Part shown: in pieces, positions 11,501 through 23,649 of the stretch | How the letters are laid out: every line of letters starts with the position of its first letter | Numbering within the stretch: the first letter of the stretch is position 1 | Origin: Carposina sasakii | Lineage: Eukaryota > Arthropoda > Insecta > Lepidoptera > Carposinidae | Direction of reading: 5' to 3' | Length of the DNA: 64,000 bases | Assembly: GCA_014607495.2 (NCBI GenBank) | Contig: CP053156.1 | Span: forward strand, 11,656,001-11,720,000 | Translations under genes and position numbers: made by a program | Notes under the pieces: generated by a model | What the model was told of the DNA's origin: nothing | Database searches by the model: none | The model's input: only the letters and a program-made list of their open reading frames with translations

Positions 11501-13258
11501 CTAAGATTTGGCGCCTGGAGCGACTGCTCCGTTCGCCGTATGGGCGGGCCGGCCCTGCACATGTCAGATAGCAAACACATATACACATATACATACGGTA
11601 AATAGGGTAGTATTCCCGAAATGGGGTAGCCAGAACCGCAGATTCATAAAGGAGATCCTGCAGCCACTTTTAGCTTAGCGGGGACAGATATTAATCAGTG
11701 ACAAGTAGTTGCTAATCACAAAGAAAATATCCGAGTTCCTTAGTAGACTCTAGATAGCAAAATGTATAAACTGGTAGGAATTATTTCTCGGCTATGTCGA
11801 AAAAAACACGACGGCACATGTAAATAAATTGGATGCTAAGAAAATCGCTTGATGCAAGGTGTCTTAATAAACGAAAATGTCGAGTCACTGAGAGAGCGTG
11901 CCCTTACTTTGATGACGGAGTTTCACCAATTTATTGTTTGCTGAGTCGAGGTTTGTAAGAGTATTAATATCAAAGCGTCTTTACGGCTTTACTAATGTGG
12001 CTTTATTACGGGTTTTCTGTCTTCTCGATGGAATAGATTAGGGTAAGTACTTTCTAAACCAGCGAACTTTGTTTTGTTTTAACCCAAATACTGATTTGTT
12101 TGATGAATACAACGAAATCTATCTTACGATGCCGGTAATCAGTGTTAAAATTAAATTTTAACGGTGTTGTTATAAGACTGCGTCTACAGTTAACCACTGT
12201 TTAAAAGTGATGTTTGACAGCAAAATATATGGAATGTTTATTAAAATTAGACAATGTTTACCTTAGGCAATGTAAAAATTGTTTTGTAATTTAATGGTAA
12301 CTATTTCATCTGATATATGCAAAAACCTCTGAATATCGATTATTGAAATTGGATGCTAGTCCAAAGATGTAGTCATACAGTAAACACGAACAGTGACTGA
12401 GTTTATTTAAACCTTTTCAAAGTAAGTCTTGAAAAATTCTCTGGCGCTGGGTAAAGTAGAAATAAGCGGAACTAGCGCTCTATAGCTTATGTATACTATG
12501 GTACCGCTACTTTAGAATTGTAAAAATAATAAAGAAATCAACATACGAAGGTCCAATATCCCAAAAGTTCAGATTCTGCACATGATACGTTTGGATGCTT
12601 CTGACTATGTCAACGCATTCGGCATCGGTGGCACAGGAGGGTGTTGCAGTATGCTGGATAATGACCAGGCTGACCGGCCTCGCAAGGTACTCCACGTGCT
12701 TGGGTTTCAAGCCATTCCATTCACGCCTGGTAACGACTCCGCAGTCTGGAAAGAGAGGGAAGAAAATTTGTAACAGTGAATGTAGAATAGAGATAGAAAC
12801 GTTGATGGCGTTAGAAAAGAATGCGAAGAAGAGCTCAAAAGGTTGACAAATTAAATTAAATTTTATCCGTTGCTACTTTGTAACTAATAATTTGCAACTA
12901 AGACATGAGTATTATTGATATCGCAATATAAATATGACATTGGTTAAAACTACGTAAGTCAAAGTTATATAAGTACAAATCCTACTTAATATTATAAACG
13001 CGAAAGTTTGTAAGTATAGATGGATGTTTGTTACTTTCACGTAAAAACAGCTGGAGCGATTTTAATAAAATTTGTTATGGAGTTAGCTAACACCCTGGAT
13101 TAAGACATAGGCTACTTTTTATCCCGGATAATTTCGACTTTTTTTTTTATTTTTGCAGCCCACGCGGACGAAGACACGGCACGCGAACAAAAAAACTTAC
13201 CTGCGTTTGTATGCAAGGACAAAGTACACAAAACACAAGTAAATAATAATGCAATCAT
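5334..13258 (-). CDS. PGRP: short secreted peptidoglycan recognition protein (4 exons), non-catalytic
   Basis: Exons at 13201-13258, 12547-12745, 8874-8992 and 5334-5533 join with GT-AG introns and matching phases (1, 2, 1) to give 191 residues. Residues 1-19 are a signal peptide. The PGRP (amidase_2-type) domain follows: REW near 27-29, VIIQHT with His51, a Cys57/Cys63 pair, WDIGPSF at 81-87, GKVYEGPGW at 93-101, VGAHTY at 104-109, ISFIGNF near 118-124, GHRQ with His159, ATESPG with Ser167, and NEIQTWPGW near the end. Amidase PGRPs carry Cys where Ser167 stands and Tyr where Pro85 stands (GYxF), so zinc hydrolysis is not expected. Such proteins sense bacterial peptidoglycan in haemolymph and, in flies and silkworm, trigger Toll or prophenoloxidase cascades; that role is inferred. 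Family and gene structure are near certain, the exact orthologue is not. Confidence 0.93.
5690..5950. repeat. AT-rich simple-sequence stretch (PGRP intron 3)
   Basis: Dense TA/ATAT runs, with nothing encoded. The tRNA-headed SINE at 5962 follows directly. Confidence 0.7.
5962..6205 (+). mobile_element. tRNA-derived SINE
   Basis: The tRNA-like head has an A box (ggtgtagttggtagtgg) and a B box (gggttcgaatcccg). A body follows with 'gtttccgagtcatggatg' and 'gggatcttaatgtgggact'. The body recurs at 22370-22520 and 32040-32110, and the head recurs reversed at 43035-43110. The acceptor stem does not pair convincingly, so it is not a tRNA gene. Confidence 0.8.
6224..6420 (+). repeat. 'cgtgacttcgtctgcgtgg' lepidopteran repeat
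   Basis: Starts at 'actagtggacgcccgtgac' and continues through 'ggcgaaattatccggg', 'agtagcctatgtg' and 'ggtgtcagctaactcc'. Other copies are near 10978, 12960-13188 (reverse), 15240, 18900, 40325, 45613-46290, 53899, 54690 and 54890. It lies in PGRP intron 3. Confidence 0.75.
7025..7299. mobile_element. foldback MITE with very long terminal inverted repeats, 7-bp target duplication
   Basis: The left arm (7025 to about 7120) and right arm (about 7200 to 7299) are near-perfect inverted copies starting 'catagaggaataagatgtag'. The direct repeat atacgag flanks both sides (7018-7024 and 7300-7306). The short middle is AT-rich with 'cattactata' repeats. No protein is encoded. It lies in PGRP intron 3. 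Confidence 0.85.
7860..8120 (+). mobile_element. 3' end of an RTE-like LINE
   Basis: The frame ending near 8092 reads WYGHVKRRDE, then GRGRPKKCWMD, then EWKKSTYCADP: the C-terminal pattern (WxGHV.R.DE...GRP..RW.D) after the reverse transcriptase of RTE-type LINEs. A short 'gatgatgatgag' tail follows. The 5' part is absent. A smaller piece of the same element is at 39215-39332. Confidence 0.75.
8135..8200 (+). repeat. dispersed 'cccgaaatggggtag' repeat
   Basis: The core 'cccgaaatggggtagcc' followed by 'gaactgcagggtcata' also occurs near 11615, 26660 and 31480, and in reverse near 34290 and 52840. Full copies extend into a 'gagttccttagtcgactct' segment. Confidence 0.65.
8576..8720 (+). repeat. 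dispersed repeat (relative of 40325-40520)
   Basis: Shares 'cctcttgaatcact', 'gcatcaaaatc', 'aagatctaagcatacat' and 'gcgactttgttttgtaatatgtag' with 40380-40510. It sits about 150 bp from PGRP exon 3, inside the intron. Confidence 0.7.
8874..8992 (-). CDS. PGRP: PGRP exon 3 (VYEGPGW / VGAHTY segment)
   Basis: 119 bp between acceptor TTTTTCAG and donor A|GTAAGT. It encodes residues 86-126, including VYEGPGW, VGAHTYTYN and SIGISFIGNF. The exon has no start or stop codon of its own, and the longer open frames across it are in other frames, so it is easy to miss. Phases 2 in and 1 out join exons 2 and 4 exactly. Confidence 0.92.
9500..9735 (+). mobile_element. 3' end of a LINE, 'ggcctacgtccagcagtgg' type
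   Basis: 'gcctgcccgtgggtacgagg' leads through a GC-rich segment to 'gggggaggcctacgtccagcagtgg' and a stop, as at 46760-46803. Decayed relatives are at 16440-16600 and 20310-20480, and a short one is at 39085-39145. Confidence 0.65.
10066..10405. mobile_element. MITE with GGCGTTTTTTCACTAGACGACACG ends
   Basis: The left arm 'ggcgttttttcactagacg' is the reverse complement, with few mismatches, of 'cgtcaagcgaaaaaacg' on the right; both arms contain acgaccacgac-type runs. A shorter relative is at 43131-43245. It lies in PGRP intron 2. Confidence 0.7.
10406..12546. other. PGRP intron 2, repeat-rich, no further gene
   Basis: Contains a worn 'gcccgcggttctacacgcg' repeat (10978-11120) and a 'cccgaaatggggtagcc' repeat with its 'gagttccttagtagactct' segment (about 11600-11760). 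No coding pattern was found in the remainder. Confidence 0.5.
12547..12745 (-). CDS. PGRP: PGRP exon 2 (N-terminal half of the domain)
   Basis: The acceptor is a strong pyrimidine tract ending in CAG before 12745; the donor is GTATGT at 12546-12541. The exon carries residues 20-86, from the first domain cysteine through VIIQHT and both disulfide cysteines to WDIGPS. Entry phase 1 and exit phase 2 fit the neighbouring exons. Confidence 0.92.
12960..13188 (-). repeat. reverse copy of the 'cgcgacttcgtccgcg' repeat at the PGRP exon 1 donor
   Basis: Reads on the minus strand through the 'cacgcggacgaag', 'cccggataatttcgac' and 'ggagttagctaacaccctgg' landmarks. Its end lies within about 10 bp of the exon 1 splice donor, so the repeat forms nearly the whole start of intron 1. 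Confidence 0.7.
13201..13258 (-). CDS. PGRP: PGRP exon 1 (signal peptide)
   Basis: ATG at 13258-13256, then 19 codons rich in Leu, Thr and Cys (hydrophobic signal sequence) and one extra base. The donor is CAG|GTAAGT, with its GTAAGT at 13200-13195. The upstream in-frame extension is not needed, since the hydrophobic core follows this Met directly. A dispersed 'cgcggacgaag' repeat starts about 10 bp inside the intron. Confidence 0.9.
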
Positions 13259-14500
13259 TTTAATAACGAAGAGATGCGAATCACAACGCTTCCTGACCTG
13301 AACTGAACTTTGATTAAACTGCACAAGCTTATAAATGAAGAGATAAACTCTTATGTACTTCAATGGACGTTTAGTAAGTACATGTTTAAAAAAGATGCTG
13401 ATTTTATACGAGACAGTGACGCGAGAGGTAAAGGACTTCCCCGTCCCCCCAAAGATATAGTCGGCAGTGATGACCTGAAGTAAAGAAGCATGTTGATTAA
13501 AGTTGTTTCTAATGAATTACTTATCTCAAATGTAAGCATACGTCTCGATTAGTTTGGATTTACTTTGTCTTAGATTGACATTTTATTCCAAGGAATGTAT
13601 TTTTTGAAATCCCAATATGTAGAGTTTGGCATGTGATAGATGTGGCCAGATCAATCCCCTTTCTGAAAAACATTATTACGAGGAATATCATGGAAATAAC
13701 AGTTTTCTTAAAAATAATTATCCTTCAGATATTTTTTTAGTATGTACTTACACATAGATCAAATATTAATCATACCACATAGGTGGAGCCACGGGAGTCA
13801 CTAGTATGTAAAATTAATTAAGTCTATATTAAGCTTAACAAAAGACTCTTCTATCGACTACATTAAAGATGAATTACAAATTATTTCCATGAACCTGAAT
13901 TTCTACAAATAAATCCATTTAACGTGTTGTTGCTAAGATGGCGTCAAAAGCACCTTTTTCAACATTCCAAGAATGTAACGAAGTACTTGTAATCACAGTT
14001 CGCATCGCAACAAGGAAAACCAGACCAGACAATAGCAGCACTGGATTTATTAAAACGGTAAAACTGGTAATGTGTATCCTGGAAGAAAACTTCACGTTTG
14101 GATGTGGTTAGAGACCTCTTGAGTAAATTATAGTTGATTGTGTCGTGCACGTGCCATACTCATTCGAACCGTATTATTCGGCAACTTTTTCACTATTTGT
14201 ATTCTGCCGAAAAATTACCGCCTATACGGTATCAGACAAAACTTCTTATGTGACATTTATGTTCTACTAACGGCCGCCCACAACTTCGTCCGCGTTAAAC
14301 GTGAACAGCAAATCGGTACCAAATTTCATTTCAATTGAAGTTTTGGCGTGAAAGCCAGACAGACTGGTAATGTGATAACATTACATAAGTAAACATTGTG
14401 TAACGAAAAACTTCACGTTAAAGCAAAGTGACAGATAGTAGGGATGTGGTCGATTTTTAGATTTTTCAAATCGATATGTAGTACTGAATCCATAAAACCT
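13259..14500. other. upstream of PGRP, no gene seen
   Basis: The likely promoter and 5' UTR side of PGRP is here, but no TATA box or initiator could be assigned with confidence. The remainder is AT-rich. Its last part (14000-14500) has elements that recur at the duplication junctions. Confidence 0.4.
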
Positions 14501-14526
14501 CTTGACGTACATCCAAAATCACTATG

Positions 14527-17500
14527 GGTGAAGTGGTGAAAGTGCTTATGATGAAAAATCATCATCACTTGTCCTATTACAGGGTCGGTCGGCGTAATCC
14601 TTTCGGCCGTCATGGCAACACCCTCCTAGTTGCGTATAAAGAAAGAAAAAACTGACTAGTTGCCAACAAAGAATACTTTTTCCGCGGACTGAGTTTCTGA
14701 TAACTCATAATTCGCGGTTTTACTTGACAACAGGCACAAAAGCTGTTATTTTCATTATAATCGTTGCTTGTGCACTAACAGAAAAAAGGCATGTTGCACG
14801 ATGCGTTGGCCAATCCTGTTCGATACATAACAAAAGGTTATAAGAGCAAAATCCCCAGAAATCCATCTGACGGGTTGCAAAAATGTTATAAATACTTTAA
14901 TCCAATGGTTAAAGAAAAATTTAATTATGAAGTCTTGCTCTTGTATTAACCAGACCCGAGCACCTAAATGTGTTGGTAAGCGCGATTCTAGCATGCTAAT
15001 TTATTTTTTAGCGTATTCCTTGAAGACGATACATTAAAAAAAAAATGCCTGAACATGTCTAAAATATTCCTCTTCTACATTCCCATACAAACCATTCCGA
15101 AATCAAAAACTAGATAAATAAAAATGTAACGGGTTGCATCTACATATGTTTCGCCAACAATTTTTTTGTCTGTTTTGCGGTTTGTCCGTGTTTGTGCATC
15201 TAATCTCAGGATTAGTTTTAGGAATATATTGTGACTGGTCCCACTTAACATATAGCTACTTTTTATAAATTATCCCGGATAATTTCGACATTTTGTTTTT
15301 TCTGTAGTAAACCACTAATTACTATGAACCTCTAAAAACCTACAAACAATTGACGAGGAAAACACATTGAATGAATTAAAGAAAAAAACACTGCTTGGAG
15401 ATCATTAGCCCTTTCGCAATTACGTTTTAATTTAATAATTTGAAAAATTATTCACTGCGCCCACCACCGGGCCCTACACCCTACTAATCTGATAACTCAT
15501 TGCGAAAACAGGCACTTACTAATACAATCACGAGAAACCAGACCCGAGCACCTTATTTATATTTCAAATAAATATAACATATGTTTCGCCAACAACCGTG
15601 GCACACAAACCTAAAAATATTTTTAGGTATGCTTCCATGGAGAAAAAATTATCGTGACGATGAGGCGATTCCGTTGATGACCAAAAAACATCCTGTATAT
15701 AATTTGCCAATCAAAATTGATGTCTTACAATGTAACCAAAATATAAAAAAAACTCCATTCTAGATCCTGTTCTCCTAAATTTGCTCATTTCATGCATCAT
15801 CATTATTCATCAGACCTGTGATGGAGCGGAGGAAGCTTACCCGTAACTTCGCACCGTATCTATATAAAGTGTGACAAAAGGGTATATGAGCGAAAAGCTA
15901 TGAATATAACCTACTAAGTTTATAGAACCTATACACAAAATATGAGACTCGAAATCACATGATTATCAAAGTAAGAAAATTTCAGAGTTGTTCACAAATG
16001 AACCGCATCCGACCATCAACGCAATTGGAACTGGTCACATAAAATACCGGTATTAATAAAGGAAAAATATGTCGTCTGGTATACTGTTTAATAGGTTACT
16101 GTTTATTTATTTATTCTAGCCGAATGAGTTCAATAGCCGGAGACGAAACATTCAACCTGTTCATTTAAAAGGTTTACACCATTGAATAGTTTAAGGAGGT
16201 AAACAACTTTCAAAATCTCCAACTGTTCCAAAAGTAGATAGTTTAAAAATTCTTTTTAACGATATGCCCTTGTTCACACGTATGCAGACTATACTTAAAA
16301 CTGTGGTCATCTGGAAAAATTTTATTGTATTGTGTGATTTGAAACTAACAAGTGTTTGGCAAAATTGCTTCTGATTTTTCTATTATGTTAGTAGAAATTG
16401 ATTACACTTTTCCTGTTAATATAAGCTGCCAGTAGAGTTGTACCACCGCTGCCTACCCGTGGGTATCGTACGAGGCGATTAAGGGTTTTGGGCAGTAGCG
16501 CCTCCCGTACTGACAACATAGTCCGAAAATCACTGCGGTTAAACCCGCCTGCCCAGCGTGGTGACTATGGGCAAACCCCCCCCCCCTGTGGCAGTATGGA
16601 GGCCTATATCCTAGATTTGTATGATTCAGTAACAAACAGGACGTTGGATGTAGGTAAGCAATACTGACTTAATATATCCAAGATAAACCACAGGATAGGT
16701 CTCGCCTCCCTTGAATTATGCTCTCTACCATATTGGCCTTTTTACTATTTGTATTCGGCTAACAAACATTGTTTGGATACACCGATATAAATTCGGTTAG
16801 CATTATTTTATATTGGGGCATTTAAAGTACCTACTATATATACTAAGTATAAACTATATATACCTAATGTGAAATGCTACTGAACGCCCACATGAAAGGT
16901 AACATCCGAATGGTCAATTTCAGCTAAAGTTATACTTTCATCAGGTTACAGCCCTAGAAGTACACTATTACCAAATTTCCCCCATTTCAATCCAGTCCGA
17001 GTCGGAAAGCCTGATCCACCGACATAAAACAAGTAACTTTGCATTTAATATAATTATTTGCATGTATAAATTTTCAAAGATGCCATATTACATCAAGTAT
17101 ACATTGTACAACAAAATCCCTGGATGTCCATATTGTACACTGGAAATGAATACAACGTTTTTATAAAAACCGTTTTTAAATTTTTATTTATTCAACTCTT
17201 GAGTAATCGTAGAAAACCACCCAATATTGAAGCAAAACAGATAAGGGATTCAAAGATCGATTAACCCTTGTTTTCTTTTCTTCGCAAAACGATTTTTCCC
17301 CATCTCATAAAACTCATAATTATAAACTATTATGTTAAACCGCAGAAAACTGTTACTGATCCAGTAAATTTTGCACACGAGTCGATGGTATAGAGACGAG
17401 AGCGATCGCGTGACAACGTACTCGTATCAACGGAAAACGGACATAAAAAAATTAAGTTTTGGTGCAACATCCTTTGCAATGGTGGTCACATTCGATACGA

Positions 17501-17560
17501 AAGATTGCCCCACGTTTTTGAAGTAGTGAAAGTGTTTATGATGAAAAACATCAGCGCGAT
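14527..17560. repeat. unit 1 of a tandem duplication
   Basis: Collinear with 17520-21650. Paired landmarks include 'gtgaaagtg(c/t)ttatgatg', 'agttgcgtataaagaaa', 'cataacaaaaggtt', 'gtaacgggttgca', 'gagaaaccagacccgagc', 'ttaggatgcttccatgg'-type runs, 'gctatgaatataacc' and 'cctcccgta.tg.caacatagtccg'. It contains worn LINE and cgcg-type repeats. Differences between units are mainly short indels. No protein is encoded. Confidence 0.75.
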
Positions 17561-20500
17561 TCTGCCCTTATCCTAGTTACTTATCAACCCTGGGCATCGC
17601 GCATCGGCGACGTAAAAAATGTCCTCTCGGCCGTCTTATGGCAACCGCCTAAACTTCGAATTGGTTAGTAATAGGAATCGCCGTTCGAGATTTATTCTTT
17701 GTCTTTGCAACTAGTTGCGTATAAAGAAAAAAAAACTTGTATCGCAACATTTTAGTATGCCAGTAACAAAAATACTTTTTCCTTAGCCAATGGAACTGCT
17801 GAGCTTTCGCAAGCCCCAGTGTGTGCTTAAAAAGGTATTCTTTTTTAACTAGTTGCTCGATACAGAAGAATTCTCTAATGGGAAAGTTTTTTCGCGGTTT
17901 TACTTGACATCTTTTCACCGCTTGCGGCAATCCGTATATAAGAAAAGCTGTTAATTTTTTATTCGTTGCAATGGAAAAAAGCCACAATAGCTTATAAAAG
18001 TATTAAGAACAAAAGACAGGCATTGTTGCACGAGTTGGCCTAACTCATCTTACTGTTCGTACATAACAAAAGGTTGGTAAGAGCAAAATCGAAATCCATC
18101 TGACGGGCTCTTTGCAAATTCGGAAATAAATACCTTGTATTAGCGCTTTATGCGGGGGGATCGCAAATCGTTCAAGTTGTTTGGTTAAAGAACCTGCCGA
18201 ACATTTAATTTGTTGCAGTATTTAATTGGCGCAAAATTTTTATAAGTAAATTAAATTAATAATAATCTTTGAACGAATCTCATGGCATGCGAAAAGTTTC
18301 TAATATATGTTATATACCTATTTAAACATGAGTGTGAATCAATAACTGCATCGCTTGTGTTGTTGTTATTAATCTGTCCAAGCAAGCGACTCTACAACGA
18401 AACATTTTGGCTAACGATTGTCGCTCAAAATGGTTATTATGTTTTACTCACGTATTTTCCTTGATGCAGTAATAAGTGGATGGTGCTAACTGAGAAAAAT
18501 TTTTAACAAAATGCCTGCAAAGCATGAAAAAACATTCCACTTCTACACAGCCCACTACCAAACAAATATAGTCGGGAAGGCAAAACAATTGGGTGACGTT
18601 AGAATGCGAATTATGGGAGCCGAATACGTCTGTCAGGATAGTATATAATGACCATGTAACGGGTTGCAGTCTGATTATCATAAAGAATATGAAAATTCAT
18701 TATAAGACCACTATTTACAAACTTATGATACTTTCACAATTACAAGTTGTTATTTAATTTTCACGATAATAATGAAACAAACATGAACACAGTTTGGCAG
18801 ATTTTTTGCGATGCACAAGAAGTGCTAGATATGTCCCCCTTCAGGCTGAACGATGGATGAAACAGTTTTCAGGAATATATTTTGTGACTCCCACGATTAG
18901 GGACAAAACATATAGGCTAACTTTTTATCCCGGGAAAATGAGTTTTTATCCCGGATGAATTTCGACATTTTGTTCATTTACTGTAGTCCAATATATACGC
19001 GGACGGCACACTTAGTGCGTCCAGTAGTTAATGTAAATAATTGAAGAAAGAATGAATGATACTTTCCTTTAATTAATGTAACGGAACTATTCCACAACTT
19101 ATGAATAATTCCGTCAACTTTATCTAAACGGAAAATATCGAAAATCTTACGACTTAAATAAACTATTATGAAAGTAACAAATACAGAAGAAAACAAAGAC
19201 TACCTACAAACAATGGTGCCACGAGGGAAATTTGACCAGGAATGTGAATGAGACTTAAAGAAAAAAATCTGTTGGTCAACTGTGAGATGATTAGCCATCG
19301 CAATTGTTTTAATTTAATAATTATGAAAAATGTTTAAACACTATTACTATGGGTGCGCCCAGCACCGGGCCCTATACTAGACATCCTCTTGATACTCACA
19401 TAATGCTATAGATATAAACAGGCACTGCACTAACGTACAAGTACGAGAAACCAGACCCGAGCACTTAGCATGCAAGACAATACATTGCACTATATCCGAT
19501 AATAAAAACTTGATAAATTAAAGAATCTGCATATCCTTTCGTTGGGTTATAAGCCAACAATGGCAGAAGAATCAACTCTATAGTAAACCATTATGAACTA
19601 AAAATATTTTTAGGATGCTTCCATGGAGAAAAACTTTATGATCGTGACAATGAGGCATATCCGTGATGCCATTTCACCTAAGAAAGACATCCTGTTATAA
19701 TTTGCCAATCACGAAAATTGATGTCTTACAGGTGATTTTTGTAAGGCCAATTCAATATAAAAGTATACTCAGTTTCTAGAAAATTGTTCTTCCTAAATTT
19801 GCTGAACATTTCTTTGCATCATCTTAATCAGGTAATGGAGCAGTGGAAGCTTAACCCGTAACTTCGCACCAGACCATATAAGTGATCTATATAAAGTGTG
19901 ACAAAGTACGCAACACAGGGTATACATAATTGAGCGAAAAGCTATGAATATAACCTACTAAGTTTATAGAGAACCTATACACAAAATATAGACTCGAAAT
20001 CACATGATTATTTTTCAAGATTGTTGTAAGGAAAATTTAAGACTGCCATTTTTTGCCCGCGATTAAACTATGAAATTGTTCCATAGGATGCAAAGATACT
20101 TAAGTACTATGCTGTGTTTGGAAAATTGTAGTATTATTCGTAGCCAAGAAGACATGTTTACATTCCATTTTTGAATTTATCACAAAGAGTAAAAAAATTG
20201 CTTGGCTGAAACTTTTGCAAAATAAAAAGCACTCTTTGTTTTATGTTAGTAATAGTACAGAAATTTCCGCTGTATTACACTTAATATTTTCAGGCATTTA
20301 TGTCCGGCAGACAGTTTTCCCACCGTGGAGCCAAACCCTGACGAGGGGTTTACGATTAACGGTTTGAATGTGTAGCGCCTCCCGTATGCCAACAATAGTC
20401 CGAAAATCACTGTCGGACTTTATTACCAAGATTTGTCTTCTCAGCACTACGGAAAAACAACCCACTGTGGCGTAAGCCTTATAATGGCGTGGGTGAACGA

Positions 20501-21650
20501 GGTATTTTATAAAATACAAGATTTAATATGCTGAAGTACACCGGAACAGACTTTCTCCAAATTAAAATCTGTAGGTAAGAATCCCTGAAATTATATACCC
20601 AGAGGAATAACACAGGCCATTAGGTTCCTTATAATACCAGATAATAGCACTTTTGATTAAATTGATCAGCTCTCTTTTGAAAGACTAATATTTTGATTGC
20701 ATTAATTTATTGTGAGCTAAAAACATTTAATTTTGGATTTTTATACAACCGTTAAAAAGTTTTAGATTTATTTAGGCATATAAATTATTAACTATATATC
20801 TGCCTATTTTATATACCTTGTAACAAGATGAAAGCCATATCTGTAATAAGCGAATGGTCAATTTAATAAATTATTTATCATCATTTACAGCCCTGAGAAG
20901 TATATTGGACAAAGGCTTAAGAAGACTGCCATCACCGGTCTTACAGTGATCTCCAACGCGACAATAATAGATTAAGTCGTTGATTGTAAACGTAAAAAAT
21001 AATTAATAATTTTGTTAAAGTTTTAATAAATACCTACTTAAATTATATGATACATACAAAATTATAATACTATTGTTGTTTGTATTTATGCCTGTACACT
21101 ATTTACAAAGATAATTATTATAACATTTTATACAATTAGTTTCTCCATATATTAACAGCAGCTTGAGTAAGTTAACCTTACACTTGGTGCCATAAACGCA
21201 CAAATATTTTTTACTATGAGTTTCTTACCATAAGAGCCCTAAGCGACAAAGTTGCGGCGGTTATGCTTATTATTACTAAACTTATACTTATCTTTGATTC
21301 GCTATCAAAAGCGTAGTTGAAGTTCTAGAATCCCTATCTATGTTCATATTATTCTAAACATGTTTGTTTTAAATGTTAAACGTCTGATTTCCTTACCACA
21401 TAATTGTTTTATATCTTTTTTTATAAAAATCTGTATAACTCGGTGATAGTAATTTTATAACTATGTAATACAAAGTACAACCTTATCGCGCTAACCACTT
21501 TGACAACGTACTCATCGGAAAACGGTTAAAAATCATTATTTCTATGTGAGTAATCGACAATTATTTTTTGGTAAACGTTGAGCGCATTGCCCTTCTGGGC
21601 AGTTTCTCAACTTGCTGTCAGGGACCCTGCCACCCGGCATACCGCGCTTA
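17520..21650. repeat. unit 2 of the tandem duplication
   Basis: Second copy of 14527-17560, about 3.0-3.9 kb downstream and somewhat longer. The junction motif (tatcggcgac..ggcaccct type) appears a third time near 21620-21720, so the array begins a third unit that does not continue recognisably. Confidence 0.75.
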
Positions 21651-21724
21651 TCGGCGACTATGGTAAAAACGGCACCCTGCTCTGCTTATGTGAGGCACCC
21701 TCCTCTGCTTCTTCTCCTTGGTTA

Positions 21725-23640
21725 CCCATTGTAATCGCACGAATTTAGACTAATTAACCACCGGTAATTAATTCGGGTACTGTCTCTTCAGATCATGATT
21801 AATATCTACTTTTCTAATTACTTGTAGGTATGTTTTTCTCTTTCTTCACTCCGTTATCTGTAAAACGTTTTAAAAGGTTAGATTGAAAATATCTATGAAT
21901 ATGCTGCCTATTGTACCTATTTATCTATATTTAAAAGGTATGAACCTATTTCCGGCCAAGGCCTAATTTACAGACATCTCGACATGATAGACCCCCAAAT
22001 TCTTAATTCATAAATGTAAAATTATGTGACCGTTCTGATACTTTACCTAGTAATAGTGGAATGCTATCTGTGAGGGTCGAGGATTTGTCTTTAGATCATT
22101 ATTCCTTTTTCAGTTCCATTAAAATTCGCCGGCACTTACCTAACCATGGCATTTACCCTCATTATGGATACTTCATGCCAGAACTGCAGGAATACAAAAA
22201 CATAAATAACATTGCGTAATAAATACATATAGCTCACCGCCTGAAGGTTCGCTCCAAAGTTTCCAACTCTTACGACATGCACGGATTGTGATGCAGTTAA
22301 TATAAAGGTTCCGCATCAGCACAAGACAATGATTATTATGATATTTATATGATTATTATATAATGGTCGATATTTATTATGTCGATGTTTGTTTCCGAAT
22401 CATGGATGTTTCTATAATTATTTATGTACTAAAAAGATTCTGAGCTTCTGTTTCTTAGTAGCTATCTGCGATACACTACCTAAGGGATTTTAATGTGGGT
22501 CTGAATTACTGTATTGTATGTATGTCAATATTAATGATTAAAATAAAACAATGGAAAACTTACCATTATCAAAAATACACGTAGTATAACCACAAGCGGT
22601 TTACTCAACATTTCTTCTTCATTTTGCTTCGCTCCCTCCGAAACAATTTATCAAAAACTTGCCTAATTACCGAATGCCTTCTGTGGAACGGATTAGGGTA
22701 CATTTCTCAGGAAATTTACAGCAAATTGTTCATGAGAATATAATTGTAAGTTATAAAAAACTGTACTGTTTGAAAGCCGGCGCAGAAATGATAAGAGACT
22801 CTACTTCGGTTCTCAACTTTGTACGTTTAGATAAAAATAATCAAAAGCAATATAAAGTTAATTCTACTTATCATGTAATAAATTGCTAATACGCAATATA
22901 AAAATTACATTGCTACTTACGCGTATTTTATCAGTTAATATTACGAAATGTTATATTTTAAGATAAATAGTAAATACAGAGGATATTCGAAAAGCAATTA
23001 TAGAGACTATAAATCTATCCTATTTATAGGAATTTTTTATATAATGGCAATAATTTATCTAACTTAGATTAATCAGTGACTTAGAGAAGATATATAGCGA
23101 GTTGTATATTTTTTTATGTTACCTCAATCGTGAATTATAACAATTGTAAAACTAGGTCTGATTTGTTATTAGTCGGGCCATTTATGTAAGTTGTATTGGC
23201 TATAGTTATTTTATATTAGTTAGTATATAATGCTTAGCCCATATTAAATACATATAACTACATTTTAACTTCATCATGTCATGATAATGTATCCATGTAT
23301 GTGCAATTAAATTATCTACATCTAAAGGATTATGTTATGCGTAAAAGGTAAAGACCTTCCACAAAATTGGTCGTCACACGTTCCCGATAAACTACAGAAT
23401 CTTAAATTCTCAGGAATCATACATCGAAAAATCATTGATTTCTCTCATTTTGTGGAAGCATATCAGTGGGAAGTAGTCTGGTTCCCAAGATATTAGGGTT
23501 CCTGTATAACAGATTGAGTAAATAGCCAGCCAGAATACTACATTTGGTATTAGTTCTGCATAAATTGTACCATAGACGCATGATTGAAGCGGTATGCATT
23601 ATAAGTAATTTTAATTACCAAGTAAGAATAATTAAAGTTT
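21725..23640. other. no gene seen; one partial SINE tail
   Basis: At 22370-22520 lies the body of the 5962-type SINE without its tRNA head. The open frame at 22659-22889 has no recognisable motif. The rest is AT-rich. Confidence 0.4.
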
Positions 23641-23649
23641 ATTCTATTA

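Noticed and set aside
22659..22889. 76-codon plus frame
   Set aside because: AT-rich, no motif, no splice signals.
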